From Cenococcum geophilum 1.58 (Eukaryota > Ascomycota > Dothideomycetes > Gloniales > Gloniaceae), in assembly GCA_001692895.1 (NCBI GenBank), contig KV748189.1, forward strand, positions 628,432-692,431: 64,000 bases of DNA. Direction: 5' to 3'. The notes below the pieces were generated by a model that was not told the DNA's origin, did no database searches, and worked only from the letters and a program-made list of their open reading frames with translations. Positions 47,601 through 59,356 of this stretch are shown here, piece after piece. A program made the translations under genes and the position numbers. Each line of letters opens with the position of its first letter. Position 1 is the first letter of the stretch.

Positions 47601-48779
47601 GTAAATATTATAGAATTAAATATTTGCTATAACCTTTTAACGTTATAAATATAACTTATATTCTTATATTACCTATAACTAATTTTTTTTATCTTTATTT
47701 TATAGAGAGGTTTAGGGATAAATATAAATATATAGTTAGGTAATTTGCCACTATATAGGGCGAAGCTTTTAGAATTCTTTAGATTAATAATAAGATAGCT
47801 AGTAATAGAACTATATTTAGGCTTAAAGATTTGCTATACTTAGGTCCTAAAGGAAGTAGATAAATATATTAATTATACTAGTAGGAAGGGTGGCCGATCC
47901 GCTCTAGCTACACCCTTATTAAGGTGGCGTTTCCTAAATATTAGCGTGGTTAAAGCTACGATTTACTTTATAAAGGAGATAGAACGTTTATACCTAAGTA
48001 AATAATAAGCCGATTTTAATAAGCGAATACTTTTAAGAATTCCCTTTTTTACTTATACCTCTTAACTAACTACACTATAAGCCTCTACCTTATATGCCTT
48101 TGCTAGTCCGTTACTAATTAAGAAGCGTATGACGCTAAAACAGCCCTACGCCTTTAAGCTCTGACTTTCTTCTAATAATAATATATTACTTTCCTTTATT
48201 TCCTTAGTTAAGTATAGTATTAAGTAATAGATATATAATTTTTATAGTTGGCTTCCAAACTAGAGCAAGCATATTAGTAATAGGAAGTATTTAACTAGCG
48301 CTCTATAACGGCCTATACTCTAAATAGTACGGCTATAATAATAATATATATATATATATACGTGGTTTAAGAACTAGCAATAATTCTAGTAGTAGTGCAG
48401 CTTAAAGAGATATAATAATATAAATTTTAGCGTTGGAGGCTAGGGAGCGCCTTAACCAAAATATAGAGTATTAGAAGCTATTTTTGGGGTCCTTTTTAAG
48501 ATATAGGGTAGCGTTCCTATAATAGTTACGTAGTGTCTAATATATATAGCCTCTTCTATATAGCACAATTATTATATAGGGTGTTATCTATTTAACTAAA
48601 GCCTCTTTCCTTAGCTAAAGAAAGGTGGCCGCTATAGAGTTGGCCGCTATAATTATAGGAGGTAGGTTTGTATTGCCCTATAAGGCTAAATAAGCCAAGA
48701 CCCATATATTAGTCTCTATAGGTAACTTTATTCTACTACCTTCCGCTTATATACGCAAGCGTAGTGTCCGCCTTTTAAC

Positions 48780-51700
48780 TATAATCCCTTTACTTATAAT
48801 AAACCGACTTAAGGCATACTAATAGATACTATTAGTACTAAGATAGAAAATATATGCCTTCTTTACTTCCCCTTTGCGTTTAATTTTTATAACTAATATA
48901 ACTATTATAGAAACTTATAATCCTTTAATATAATATCTACTTTAAGCTTAACTAGCTCTTAAATATAAATCTAAAGTATTTCTAGCTAATCTGTAATTAA
49001 GCGCTTATACTTTCCGCAGCTATTAATTCTATAGCTATATACTATATTACCACTAAAAACTTATTTAAAGAAGGTTTATAGAATTATAATAATGCTTTTA
49101 TTAATACTAGTAAGCTCCTTTTAGCTTCTAGCTTGTCCTCCTTACCTATAAATAAGCTAGCTAAATAGACCAAGGCAAGCACCGCTAATTAGTTTTCCTC
49201 TTATAATGGTAATTTAACGCCATCTTAAGGCGTTAACACAACCCCCTAAAAGTCTCTCGCGCCTTCTCTTTAATACCCTTTATTCTATATAGAAAACTAG
49301 TTCCTCTCTATAGCTATAAACTTATTAATCTAAAGTATAGAGATATTGTAGTAAAACCCTAGTAGTTAACCCTATAATTATACGGATAACTAGAAAGGAG
49401 AGAAATAATAGTTACTATCTTAGGTAGACAAGTAACACTATAAAGAGCCTTAATAATTAATTAACTATAATCTCTAATATATAAGGCGGGACAACTAAAT
49501 ATAGGCGCGTAAAGAGGGGCAGGATAAGGTAGAGTTAGATAATATTTATAGACGGAATAATATAATAGAAGAACGTATAAAAAACGTCTCTCTTATTAAA
49601 CGCGATTTTAAACCATAAAGTAAAATATACTAGAAAGAAGGAGTATAATCGCCTATAAATAAAAAGTAACTATAGCGAGCTAAGCCTACTAAAATACTAA
49701 ATATAGCGATTATTAGGTCTAGAAGGATAATATTAAAGCGGCTTTAGAGCAAATAAAAAGTTAATAATTAGCACTCTTATAGGGTTAAGAGGCTACAGAA
49801 ATAAACTCTAAAGGAGATTCTACCTATCTATAACTACAAATTTCTATTAATAGAAATATATTAAACCTTTGCTAACTATAGATTATTAGATAATTCTAAT
49901 AGGCTCTAGCTCCTTACTCGCTTATTCTTTATAGTTGCTAGCTAAAACGCTTTTATATAGCTATGGAATTCCTATTTTACTATTTAGGAGAGCATAAGCA
50001 TAGTTATTCTTTCTTTTAGTAATACAGTATCCGTAAATAGAGAGTCTCTAAATTAATTAAATGTCTTACTTACTATAGTTTTTATTACAAAGCGATTCCA
50101 CCTAATTAGATTAGTAAAAGCTTATATATAGCTAGAATAGAATTACCGGCTTTAACTAGTTTAGTAAACTAGATATTAGCGGAATAAAGAGCGAATATTA
50201 GAACTAGGTTATTGCGGCTAAGCTACTTCCCGCGCTTTAGACGATATACTATCCTAGGCGTATTCTAAACTTATAAGGTATATAGTTAAGTATAATAAAT
50301 AACTAACTACCCTAAAAAATAGACTTAGTTAGGGACGCAACTGGCATATACTAGTAGCTTAATTTGGTACTAATATCCTTACTTTAGTCCTAACTAATAG
50401 TAATTTTAATATCTACGACTATAAGTAAGCTTCCTTCCTGCTAGCAGAATTTATACTAAGCTAACTTTCTATAGTATTAAAAGACTTCTAGCAGATAATT
50501 TTAAACTGCTTATTAATATTTTAGATAAAGAACGTGGTGGTTTTCTCTATAAATGCAGCTAATAGATAACTTACTTTCTTAATCTCCTCTTAGGACTAAT
50601 TCTAGAAAGAAAATATATACTTAAGGATATAGATAGATCCCTTATAAAGGAGGAGCCATTTAACTTACTAGGTTTAATAGAATACCTAAAACTAAATAGG
50701 TAAATATTAGTATAGATTTTTGCAGTATATAAGGGATATATATTAATTGTATATATAAATTATTACAACCAAAAAGCTTAATATAGCTCTTACCATATAT
50801 ATTTATAAACTTTACGCAATAATTAATTTAATAGGCATTGTATTTAGGGTTAGGGCTTCTAGAAGGCTCTTAATTCTAAAAAAAAAAAAACTAATCTTAA
50901 TTACCTATTCCTACTCTTATTTACTAGTATAATTACTATAGAGGAACTATAAATAGTGTAGATAGTAGTAAAAGAATAAAATATTAGAGATATAGTAAAG
51001 TGTAAGGCTCTATACGCCTAAGGTAACACTAAGCTAGGTACCTATATTGCGCTATACCGCGTATAAGGCTAGATAATAAAATATATACCTTACTTTTTAT
51101 AATAAGTAATAACTAAAAGAGTAACTAACCTAAAAAAGGTCTTTTATTTAACGCCTAAAACTAGGTACTTAATTTTCAAGGTCTACTTAATCCCCTAAAC
51201 TTCCTTAATATTATTACCTTCTCTCTAGCGCTTAGCCCCGAGTTAAGTAGTAATGCTAATTATTTAAGTGATAGGAAATTCTACTAATAACTCTCCGCTC
51301 CGCCTAATTGCTTTTATAGTATCTTAAGTCCGAATAAATCTAAAATGTCTTCTTAATGGGCATTCTTGTCTTATCTTTACGCTTGCTTTAGTTACTCTTA
51401 TTTATATTGGCCCCGATCTTAATATAGCGCTTAACGGCCTTATTTCTAGTCTAGCCGCTATACTTAATAAGAAAGGGAATAAGCCTCGCCATTTTACTAC
51501 AACGTATAGTCTTGCAAATATTATAATACTACTTAATTGCTTTGAGCCTAGTAAGGATATATATCTCTAACTTTTATAATTGCGCCTCTAAAGTGGCATA
51601 CTTATAGTATATACTCTTAAAGATACAAAACTCTTAGGGCGTATTAATAACCAACTAAAAGTAATTTATAAATACTAACCAAAGCTAGAGGTTCCTTTTA

Positions 51701-52490
51701 GATATATTAAAAACTGGCGCGGATATATACCTAGAGATTACCCTATTTATATATAAATGGTAAACGCTAGTACCTCTTAGGATATTTAGCAAGAATTTAA
51801 AGCCGCTGTAAGTACTCTTAATTAAAGGCTTCTCTAATAGATATTCGGCTAATAATACTAAGTTAAAAAAGAACCGTTTAAAGCCTAAGAAGGGGAAATA
51901 TCTATTAGAGGCAGGAGATATTAGTTAAAATAATATAATAAAGCGTTAATTATAGACATATAGTAATTTAAGAGATAGAGTTAAGAAATAAGATTCTTAA
52001 GTTTTTCTGTCTAAGGCTAGAGGGATTTAGAGAGAAACTAAGGTTTTATTTAACTTAGCTATATTTATAACTATAAATAAAGAGTATTACGTTGGGCACT
52101 TCTAACTTTAAAAGGCTTATTCCATTAATTCTGGCGTTCTATACTCTAAATTACAGCTATATATACCCTATAATATCTTTATATTCTAGATATTATTTAA
52201 ATTATTTTCCGTATACTATACGCCGTTTTATCTAGCTGTATTACACTTACGCGTGTACTTATTAGAGTAAAAGTAACTATAGCTATATAAGAGTGTTTCC
52301 TAAATATATATAGTATGCCTCTAAAGACAAGTTAGCTGCTTTCTATAGATAGTAAGAAATAATCTTATAAATTTAAGGCAGAATGCTAGCTCTTCTTTTG
52401 TAGGAATTTGTAGTTTTATAGCCTTTTATAGAGTAATATTTTTTAAAGCTGTTAGTATAGAACAGAGCTAAGGAAAGTGGACTTTAATAG
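48780..52490 (+). pseudogene. Decayed coding region of Y copy 2, unrecognised
   Basis: A plus-strand frame at about 51290-51850 is unusually clean, with LNIALNGLISSLAAIL, GNKPRHFTTTYSLANIIILL, NCFEPSKDIYL, VIYKYQPKLEVPFRYIKNW and GYIPRDYPIYI before TAG/TAA changes take over. Further left (49600-50560) another plus-strand frame is broken mainly by TAA/TAG. I find no transposase triad, integrase, helicase or zinc finger. It could be the element's own transposase from a poorly known group, or host cargo. Confidence 0.35.
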
Positions 52491-53329
52491 GTAAGCTCGG
52501 ACCCCCGGAACTCGGTTACCGCCCGAACTCGGTTACCCTACCAAAATTGGTTGTAATACTTTGGAAGCTATCTACACCCAACTAAATCAAATTAACTATT
52601 TACCCCTATATGCTATTTAATATATTGACTTCGCTCTTTCTAGCTAACACTTTATAAGGCCTTGATTTTGGCTCCTTTGCCCTTATTTTAGCCTATTTCT
52701 CCTCTACCTCCTTTATAGCTTCCTTAATTCCATCTCTATATTTAGAGTCTATATTTAGATCTATAGGTACTTACCTATAAATTTTTACGCTTTTAAGGTC
52801 TTTAAGTTATAATTGCAGGCTATATATTTAAGGGTCTATATATATAGCCTTTATAATAAGCTGCTGAAGTTATTGATTTACTTTTTATAAAAATAACTAA
52901 ATCTTTAATTAAGTGTATATCTATTATAAAGGCCTTAATCTATTTAATATCTGTTATAGGGCTTCTTTTAGGTAACTATAATGTTAACCTAATTATTACT
53001 AGCCTATTTAAGGCTTAGAACCTCTATTAAAGCTTTATTTTTAACCTATAAAAAATTTAAGCTATTATATAGATTTTATAGATAACTACTAAAGATATAC
53101 TATCTAAATTTAATTATCTTTGCCATAAGACCTTCCCTTTAGGTCTTATAGTAATACTTAGTAAAGTAGTACTTCTTAATTAAAGCTATATTATTAAGAA
53201 ATATAAGCTTTATAATCTACTCCTAATATTTTTATTTAATAAAGGAGAAATATTATATATTTAAAGGTTACTATATTAAATAAAGTAGTAAAAAAATAAA
53301 GTTATATATTAATTAATTTATATTTTAAT

Positions 53330-53586
53330 AAAAACTTAATTATATAATAGCTTATATAGCTATTAAGTAAAAATAATTAGGGTTTATTACTGAATAATTC
53401 GGTTTTAAGTTAAAAAAAGTTTAATAAATAACAATTATTTTTACTTAATAGCTATATAAGCTATTATATAATTAAGTTTTTATAAAAACTTAATTATATA
53501 ATAGCTTATATAGCTATTAAGTAAAAATAATTAGGGTTTATTACTGAATAATTCGGTTTTAAGTTAAAAAAAGTTTAATAAATAAC
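53330..53586. repeat. Local direct and inverted repeat
   Basis: A 103-bp segment (53330-53432) is repeated at 53484-53586. Between them, 53433-53483 is the reverse complement of the first 50 bp of the segment. The block is very AT-rich and lies inside the Fot1-like element. Confidence 0.85.
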
Positions 53587-53695
53587 CTAAATATAATAAA
53601 ATTAATTAGGCAATTATTTCTTAAGGCTATATATGTCTAATAAGGCATTTTAGCTTAGTATAACTATATTAGTAATAATAAAAATTAATTAATTA

Positions 53696-53903
53696 TGTCG
53701 GGAATGAGGCAATTTGCCGTCACGTACGGCAAACTGCCGTCACGTGATGGCAAGTTGCCATCACGTGTCGCCGCGGCACTAGCGTAGCGAGGAGCCTTAA
53801 GCTCCTCGCCCTTCCTCATTCTAATTAATAAGCTTTATTAACCAACATCACTATAACCCTACTTAAGTAGTTATTATTGGTGAGTCACCCTATGTGACTA
53901 ATA
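53696..53903 (+). repeat. 5' LTR of the gag-only element
   Basis: 208 bp, tgtcgggaatgaggcaattt to tatgtgactaata. It is more C-to-T mutated than its partner at 56099-56306. Confidence 0.92.
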
Positions 53904-54329
53904 CTAATTAGTGGTTAAATACATAGTTAACTATAGAGCAGCTAGGTTTTCGAACAGAAGAGATAGTCTCATATAGGGGTGCTATATACACTCATATGGA
54001 ATGGATTCCGGCGATACTGTGCTACCTTAAACTTACAAAAAACTAGTAATAGAAGTGTTACTAAGTACTAGGAGATACCAAGTTGCGTCTATTATATAGA
54101 ACAACCGCGTTTACAAAGATTTAGTTAAGTACTTTAGGTTAAAAGTGTTACTAAACCTAGGGTCCCAAGTTAACGTCCAAAACGCGTTAAACGACGTCCA
54201 AAACGCGTCAAACAATATCTCGAATTGCCTACCTCTTGACAGCAAACCTACGAGATCCTACAAAACCGAAAATCCTACCTACCTTTAACGTACGACACCC
54301 CGTCAATTCTATACCTACCATAGCGTTAA

Positions 54330-55250
54330 CCTACCCAAAGAAGTATAAGGAAGATATTAACCCAAAGACATAGAATAAAGCCATAATTGACTTTGCAAAC
54401 GCTAATAAATAAGACTTAAATGGATTCTTATTATACCGCATAGCACACTATAAAGATAGCGAATACGATAACACCGCACTATGGGAATATATAAGGGAGG
54501 ACTTTGTTAGATGGACAAAGGAAACATGGGCTCTTGCGAAGAAGGTCATCGTACGAGACTTCCGTAGCTTCCTTCGGGAGAATGGAGTATTTGTCCCTAT
54601 GGATGGGGGCATTATTAGAGATAATATTCAGGAGTATGTTATTAACGTAATGGAGGAGTATGGATGGACTCTACAAGAGATTGAGCACTAGAAGAAGCTT
54701 AGCTTACGCTGGAATTTAAGCAATACACTAGAGACGCTTTAGCCTACGCAAGAACCTCCGTAAGAATCTCCGCAGTAACCACTACAGATAACCTCAGGCT
54801 ATTAAACACCTCAAGTTCCTTAAGCTGCCGTATCTCAACCTGTGCCATAAGCTCCGCCCGCACAAGCTCCGTCCGCGTAAGCTCCGTCCCACTTAAGTGC
54901 TAAGACGTCTCCCCTAACCCCTGCCACGCCTAGATAACCGGCATAATAAGCTAGATCTGCGAATGATATCCCAACCCACCAGCAGTAGCCTCTATAAGAA
55001 CCTCTAAAGCAACCTCCGAAGTAACCTCCGTAGTAACCTCCGCAGTAACCTCCGCAGCAACCTCCGTAACAACCTCCGCAACCTCCGCAATAACCTAGAT
55101 CTGCGAACAGCATCTTTAATCAGCAGTAATAGTTATCTATTCCTCCACAAAGATTCTAAGACTCCTGTAGTTCCCAAGGTAGCTACAGAGGTGGCTACCA
55201 GCGTGATCCAGATAGGAAGTTCTCGTGGAGGGTACCGTGAAGAGAGAATG
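54330..55250 (+). pseudogene. Gag-like protein with Pro/Gln-rich tail, RIP-damaged
   Basis: One plus-strand frame is open over long pieces: KAIIDFANANK, DLNGFLLYRIAHYKDSEYD, ALWEYIREDFVRWTKETWAL, AKKVIVRDFRSFLRENGVFV and EYVINVMEEYGWTLQEIEH before a stop at 54689. After that, stops are all at Gln codons in a tail of Pro-Gln repeats (about 54730-55110), followed by a Ser/Arg-rich stretch. The LWEYIREDF-x-x-WTKETWAL region resembles the gag of copia 2 (LWEYFREDF). Gag proteins build the particle; no enzymatic domain is present in this element. The repeated PPQQPP-type codons produce an incidental Gly/Tyr-rich frame on the opposite strand. Confidence 0.75.
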
Positions 55251-55841
55251 ATGTAAGAGGGGGGGAGCGGTTGGAACGGCACAGTTACGCAGGCAAAGCA
55301 TAAAGAAAGAACTGCTAGTATTTGCGGTAGCTATAAACCCGATAAGCCTTGTGCTAATATGCCCGCGACACGAACCATGAACTAGACAACGATAGCGCTA
55401 ATACGCCTGCTATTACAAACCAACCCTATAATAAGACTCCGTGCTGATCTGCCTATGGAACCGACCCTGTGCTAGTACCGTACTGCCACATACTATCGAC
55501 AAACTGATAGCGCCGCTATGCCTGCTATTACGATACTGATTGCGCCGATACGCCTGCGATCTACCGACCAAATGATCGTGCCTATACGCCTACGATTAAC
55601 CGACCGACTGATAGACAAGCTCTATACTTGACCACTATCACTACCGCCGCTGGTACCGTACTACCACCTAAACAGACTTTTGCTGCTTCTACCTGCAGCT
55701 AAACCAATACCTTACTGCCTTCCTGCAGCACTACATCCACAAAAGAAGAATTGCCAGAAGCTTCTTATGGAACTTAGTAAGGTAGATAACGGTACTAGGG
55801 CATGCTACCTGCGACATTCTACAGACCCTGACTTCAACCAG

Positions 55842-55884
55842 CCAATCAGGATTTTCCATCCCCGGGATGGAAAATCGCTATTGG
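55842..55884 (+). other. Conserved hairpin upstream of the 3' LTR (gag-only element)
   Basis: A 43-bp near-perfect inverted repeat, ccaatcaggattttccatcc reading into cccgggatgg and ending attgg. It is followed by ctcgcttacagctagcgcct. It is the best preserved of three copies in the window and lies 214 bp before the 3' LTR. Confidence 0.85.
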
Positions 55885-56098
55885 CTCGCTTACAGCTAGC
55901 GCCTTGGCGGCCCTGACGGCCCTAACACGATGTCTACCCACGACTCCTCAGCAAGAAAGCACCACGTGCTAAGAGGCAAATTTTGGGACAGCGAGACTTA
56001 TATTGCAATGGCAATAGTAAGTAAGAAGGATCCATATTTGTTACGATAGTTAAGCAGTATTTGTATATAGAGGGCAACCACAAAAGAAGAGTTGCTAG

Positions 56099-56306
56099 TG
56101 TTGGGAATGAGGCAATTTGCCGTCACGTACGGTAAACTGCCGTCACGTGATGGCAAGTTGCCATCACGTGTCGCCGCGGCACTAGCGTGGCGAGGAGCCT
56201 TAAGCTCCTCGCCCTTCCTTATTCCAATTAATAAGCTTTATCAACCAACATCACTGTAACCCTACTCGAGTAGTCGTTATTGGTGAGTCACCCTGTGTGA
56301 CCAACA
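56099..56306 (+). repeat. 3' LTR of the gag-only element
   Basis: 208 bp, tgttgggaatgaggcaattt to tgtgtgaccaaca, with intact TGTTGG...CCAACA ends. Confidence 0.92.
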
Positions 56307-58167
56307 AATTAACTAGGGGTAAATATTACCCCTGTAATAGACATATTTATAGTTATTTAGTAACTATATAAAAGCCTCCTTTTTATAGGCACCTCTTATA
56401 GTAATTAGGTTTATATATATACATAATATCACTCTAAATTCATCTATATTATAGGTTTTTTTTACCTCTATATTAGCCTTCCCTTTTACCCCTCTTATAA
56501 AGATTATAAAACCTTTAAATTTGCTTTAATTATGCCCTATTAATCTATATCTTTTCTATTAACTATATAGTTTAATATTTAATAATAAGATTTTGGTTAA
56601 AATGGCTAATTACCTATATTTTACTAAAGGGCTTAGTATTACTATTTTAACTAAATATTTAAGCTACTATTTTTTTAGAATTATAAATATAAGGGAGTAA
56701 ATCTTTATAGGTCCTATTTAAGTATTCAATTTATAAACAAGACCTCCTATATAGGAGTTAATTATATATATAAATCGGGTTAATAGCTTGCTATTTAATT
56801 AATCGCTTAAAATCGACAAAGGAACACTATATGCAAGCACGGCTTTTTGCGCAGGCTTATAAACACCAGATTCGGAATCTACAATAGTCGTTTATAAGTT
56901 CTGCCAATTTTGGTCTATATTAATTAACTCGTTGTGGAGAAAATAGGTAAGTTGATTTTGGTGTAGTGACTGAGTTCGGGAGGCGACCGAGTTCCGGGGG
57001 TCCGAGCTTATATAAACTATTAATACTTATCTCTATTTAAATGAGGCTGGATTTATATATATTAGTACAGATATATTGGCAGCAAAGATATATAAAAACA
57101 GCTGCATGCAGCAAGAAAATGCACTTAGATATTTAAACTATTCTATTTTAAGGTGCCTGCAGTAAGGCTCTAAAATATTAAGTAATAGCCTTATAGGTAT
57201 TACTAACCAGTAAATATAGATCCTTTTATATCTTAGATATTAATATCTAGTAATGCTACCTATAAGTTAATATCCAAAACGCAGTAAAAGTAATAGTATT
57301 TTATAAATAAAATAAAGTAGGGGCGCTAAGCAGGCTATTCTACTATAGGCTTAGTAGGGGCATCCTAAGAGGATATTTTCGCTGCAGATGCCTCCGCTAA
57401 GAGGATAGTGCCTAGAATATGCCTCTAAGTAAGCTCGTATAGCATAAACTGCTAATTTGGCAGCGAGATAATAAATATATACGCTCTAGATACCGCCTTT
57501 TATCTAGCTCTTTTACTTACCGCTATAAAGCCTTTATTTATACAGAAGCTTAAAAGCGCTCTACTTTGGTGTAGCTAAGTAGGTATATAAACAACAAGTT
57601 AATTCCTCCTACCATTATAGTCATATCTGTCCAACTGGTATCTCTTCCCTACTAGAAGCTACGTACCGTATCTTGTCCTTAATAAACCCAAATAGCGACT
57701 TGTCTTACCCAAGCCGACGCTTTATCTTATTGTATTCCCCTTATATAAGCTAAAAGGATATCTATAAATTTTAATTTCTATATCTCTAAGAAGCGCGATA
57801 ACTTAAAAAGCTTAGGTAAAGGCTTTCTTGTCAGTCGGTGGAGGCGTTAAAAGCGCGCCTATAAAGCTTAAAGGCAGTATAATATACTGGGATTCTTTTA
57901 GAGGAGGCTGCGATGTAAATATAGCCGTATATTATAGTATAAGATAGGCTGTATCCCAAAGTTAAACGGTGGTCATCTTAAGGACTAGTTGGGGTTTCGT
58001 TATAGTTAGGGTTTTAGTATAGTTTAGTTGACTTAGTAACCGCGCTAAGCTAAACGCCAAGTAGCGAAGGCAGTATATTACTGCTATAACGCCACTAACT
58101 ATAGTTCCTAGAAAGTAGACCCTTAATAAGGGTATAGCTGAAGCGGGTTAGCTACCCTCTCTACTAG

Positions 58168-59354
58168 CGTAGTAAAAGGATAAGTACCTCGCCACGTATG
58201 TTATTATTACGATTTTTAAAAACCTATAGAATCCCTAAAAGCTAGCTTTAACTAAAACGGAACTAATAGAATCTGCTAAAAAAGGCCCTCTTATAATATA
58301 AATATATATATAGTCCCCTAAACCCCCATATCCCTTATAACATTAATTTAAGTCCTATTCTTACCAATAAGCTCTAGCCAATTATATCGCTGGGATTTTA
58401 GAGCCATAATAAGGAATATAAAGCTCTAATAAACGGGCAGCTGCTAAGGCCTTAGAGGTAGTTCCTTTACTATATAAGTTAGAGGAATGACATATTTAGT
58501 AGATTAGACAACGTTAGAATTAAAAAAGGCACGATTAGAAGGCATAGTGGTTAATTAATTAATAACTAAATAAAAGTTTGTACGTACCTTATGTAAGAAT
58601 AATTACATTTTAGGCCGTAACCTTAGAATTATTGTTAATTAATAATAGTGCCACTACCGTATCGTCCCTACTATTGCCACTAAGCCCTACTTATAGTAAG
58701 CATAAAGGTCTACTATTATTACCTTTATTCTCGCCTTATATAGAGTAGCGGGATATATAGTTACGCTATTTATAATTCCTATATATTTCGCTAAAGTGCC
58801 TAAATACCTAACAATATAATAGAAACGGGTAGTAGCCTAGGTAAGCGTTAAGGCACGTAGTATATGGGTTACCTACTACCCAACCCTAAGATTATATAAA
58901 GATAGCGTTAATATATAAAGGCTGGTGTAAAGCTATCTAATAAGGGAAGATCGCGCCTTATATAAACTCTATATCCTATTCTAAAAGGGGTAATAACGTA
59001 TAGCTCTACGGACTATAATATTAGGGAGCTAACTGCTACTATCATATAATAAGAATGGGGTTAGCGTTAGCGCTAGTAAAGGCGGCGGTAGCGGCGGTAG
59101 CGTTATAGAGGATAAGAGCCCTAGGTTAATATTAACTTTATATAATCTTTCTGGATAATATACGTATATTATTATTGCTGTTATTAGTAGGGTGGGGTTA
59201 GTTAAAGTAAAGGGTTAATATTAAAAGATTATATAAAGGCGTATTATTACGTAACTAGATTATATAGCTTAAGTTATATAATTATATTAAAAAAAAACTA
59301 TTAATCTATGCCAATAATTCGTATAATATTTATTTTTAATAAGTATATTTCTAT
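58168..59354. other. Decayed gene-free DNA
   Basis: TA-rich sequence without a frame I can assign. Around 59080-59110 there is a short ggcggtagcggcggtagcg repeat. tttatataatctttc near 59131 is inverted as agattatataaag near 59227. Probably an old mobile-element remnant. Confidence 0.35.
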
Positions 59355-59356
59355 TA

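Larger units (their letters stand above)
21925..47877. repeat. Right arm of the giant inverted repeat
   Basis: Matches 9267-21388 in reverse complement once copia 2, gypsy 1 (with its passengers) and two LTR-like insertions are taken out. Continuity across each insertion is confirmed by the uninterrupted left arm. Confidence 0.85.
53696..56306 (+). mobile_element. Short gag-only LTR retrotransposon, copia-related, lightly RIP-mutated
   Basis: Two 208-bp LTRs (53696-53903 and 56099-56306) and aatta duplications (53691-53695, 56307-56311) bound a 2611-bp element. It has a gag-like frame but no protease, integrase or RT. The LTRs share the cacgtgacggcaa-type units, the aaggagccttaagctcctcg hairpin and overall order with copia 2, and the 3' hairpin block is also shared. 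It is probably mobilised in trans by a copia relative. Mutation load is clearly lower than in surrounding DNA, so it is a late arrival. Confidence 0.9.
52494..57008 (-). mobile_element. Fot1/pogo-like DNA transposon containing an LTR element
   Basis: TIRs start agctcggacccccggaactc at both ends (52494 on, and reversed ending 57008) and extend about 45 bp with a few differences. They are flanked by TA at 52492-52493 and 57009-57010. Without the LTR insertion (53696-56306) the element is about 1.9 kb, the usual Fot1 size. On the minus strand an N-x-DE block (KTYNIDEFRV, about 56425-56460) resembles the first catalytic motif, and a Lys/Glu-rich tail lies at about 52620-52790. The middle is heavily decayed, so family is inferred from TIR, TA duplication and size as much as from coding sequence. 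Confidence 0.68.
47878..58167. mobile_element. Unclassified TIR element, family Y, copy 2, with nested elements
   Basis: The left end ctagtaggaagggtggccga then gctctagctacacccttatt (47878-47925) is inverted at 58120-58167 (cccttaataaggg to ctctctactag). Without the Fot1-like passenger (52494-57008) it would be about 5.8 kb. The first 350 bp resemble the left end of copy 1. The interior contains decayed, unrecognised coding sequence. It is also possible that the two ends belong to different Y copies; no separate target duplication beyond CTAG confirms the pair. Confidence 0.45.

Noticed and set aside
54835-55113. Minus-strand Gly/Tyr/Cys-rich open frame, resembling a glycine-rich or keratin-like protein
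   Set aside because: It is the opposite strand of the Pro-Gln codon repeats in the gag tail of the element at 53696-56306; the plus-strand frame has gag context.
55680-55916. 78-codon plus-strand open frame
   Set aside because: It runs across the conserved hairpin block in the 3' part of the gag-only element, has no family resemblance, and the frame is not shared by the related elements.
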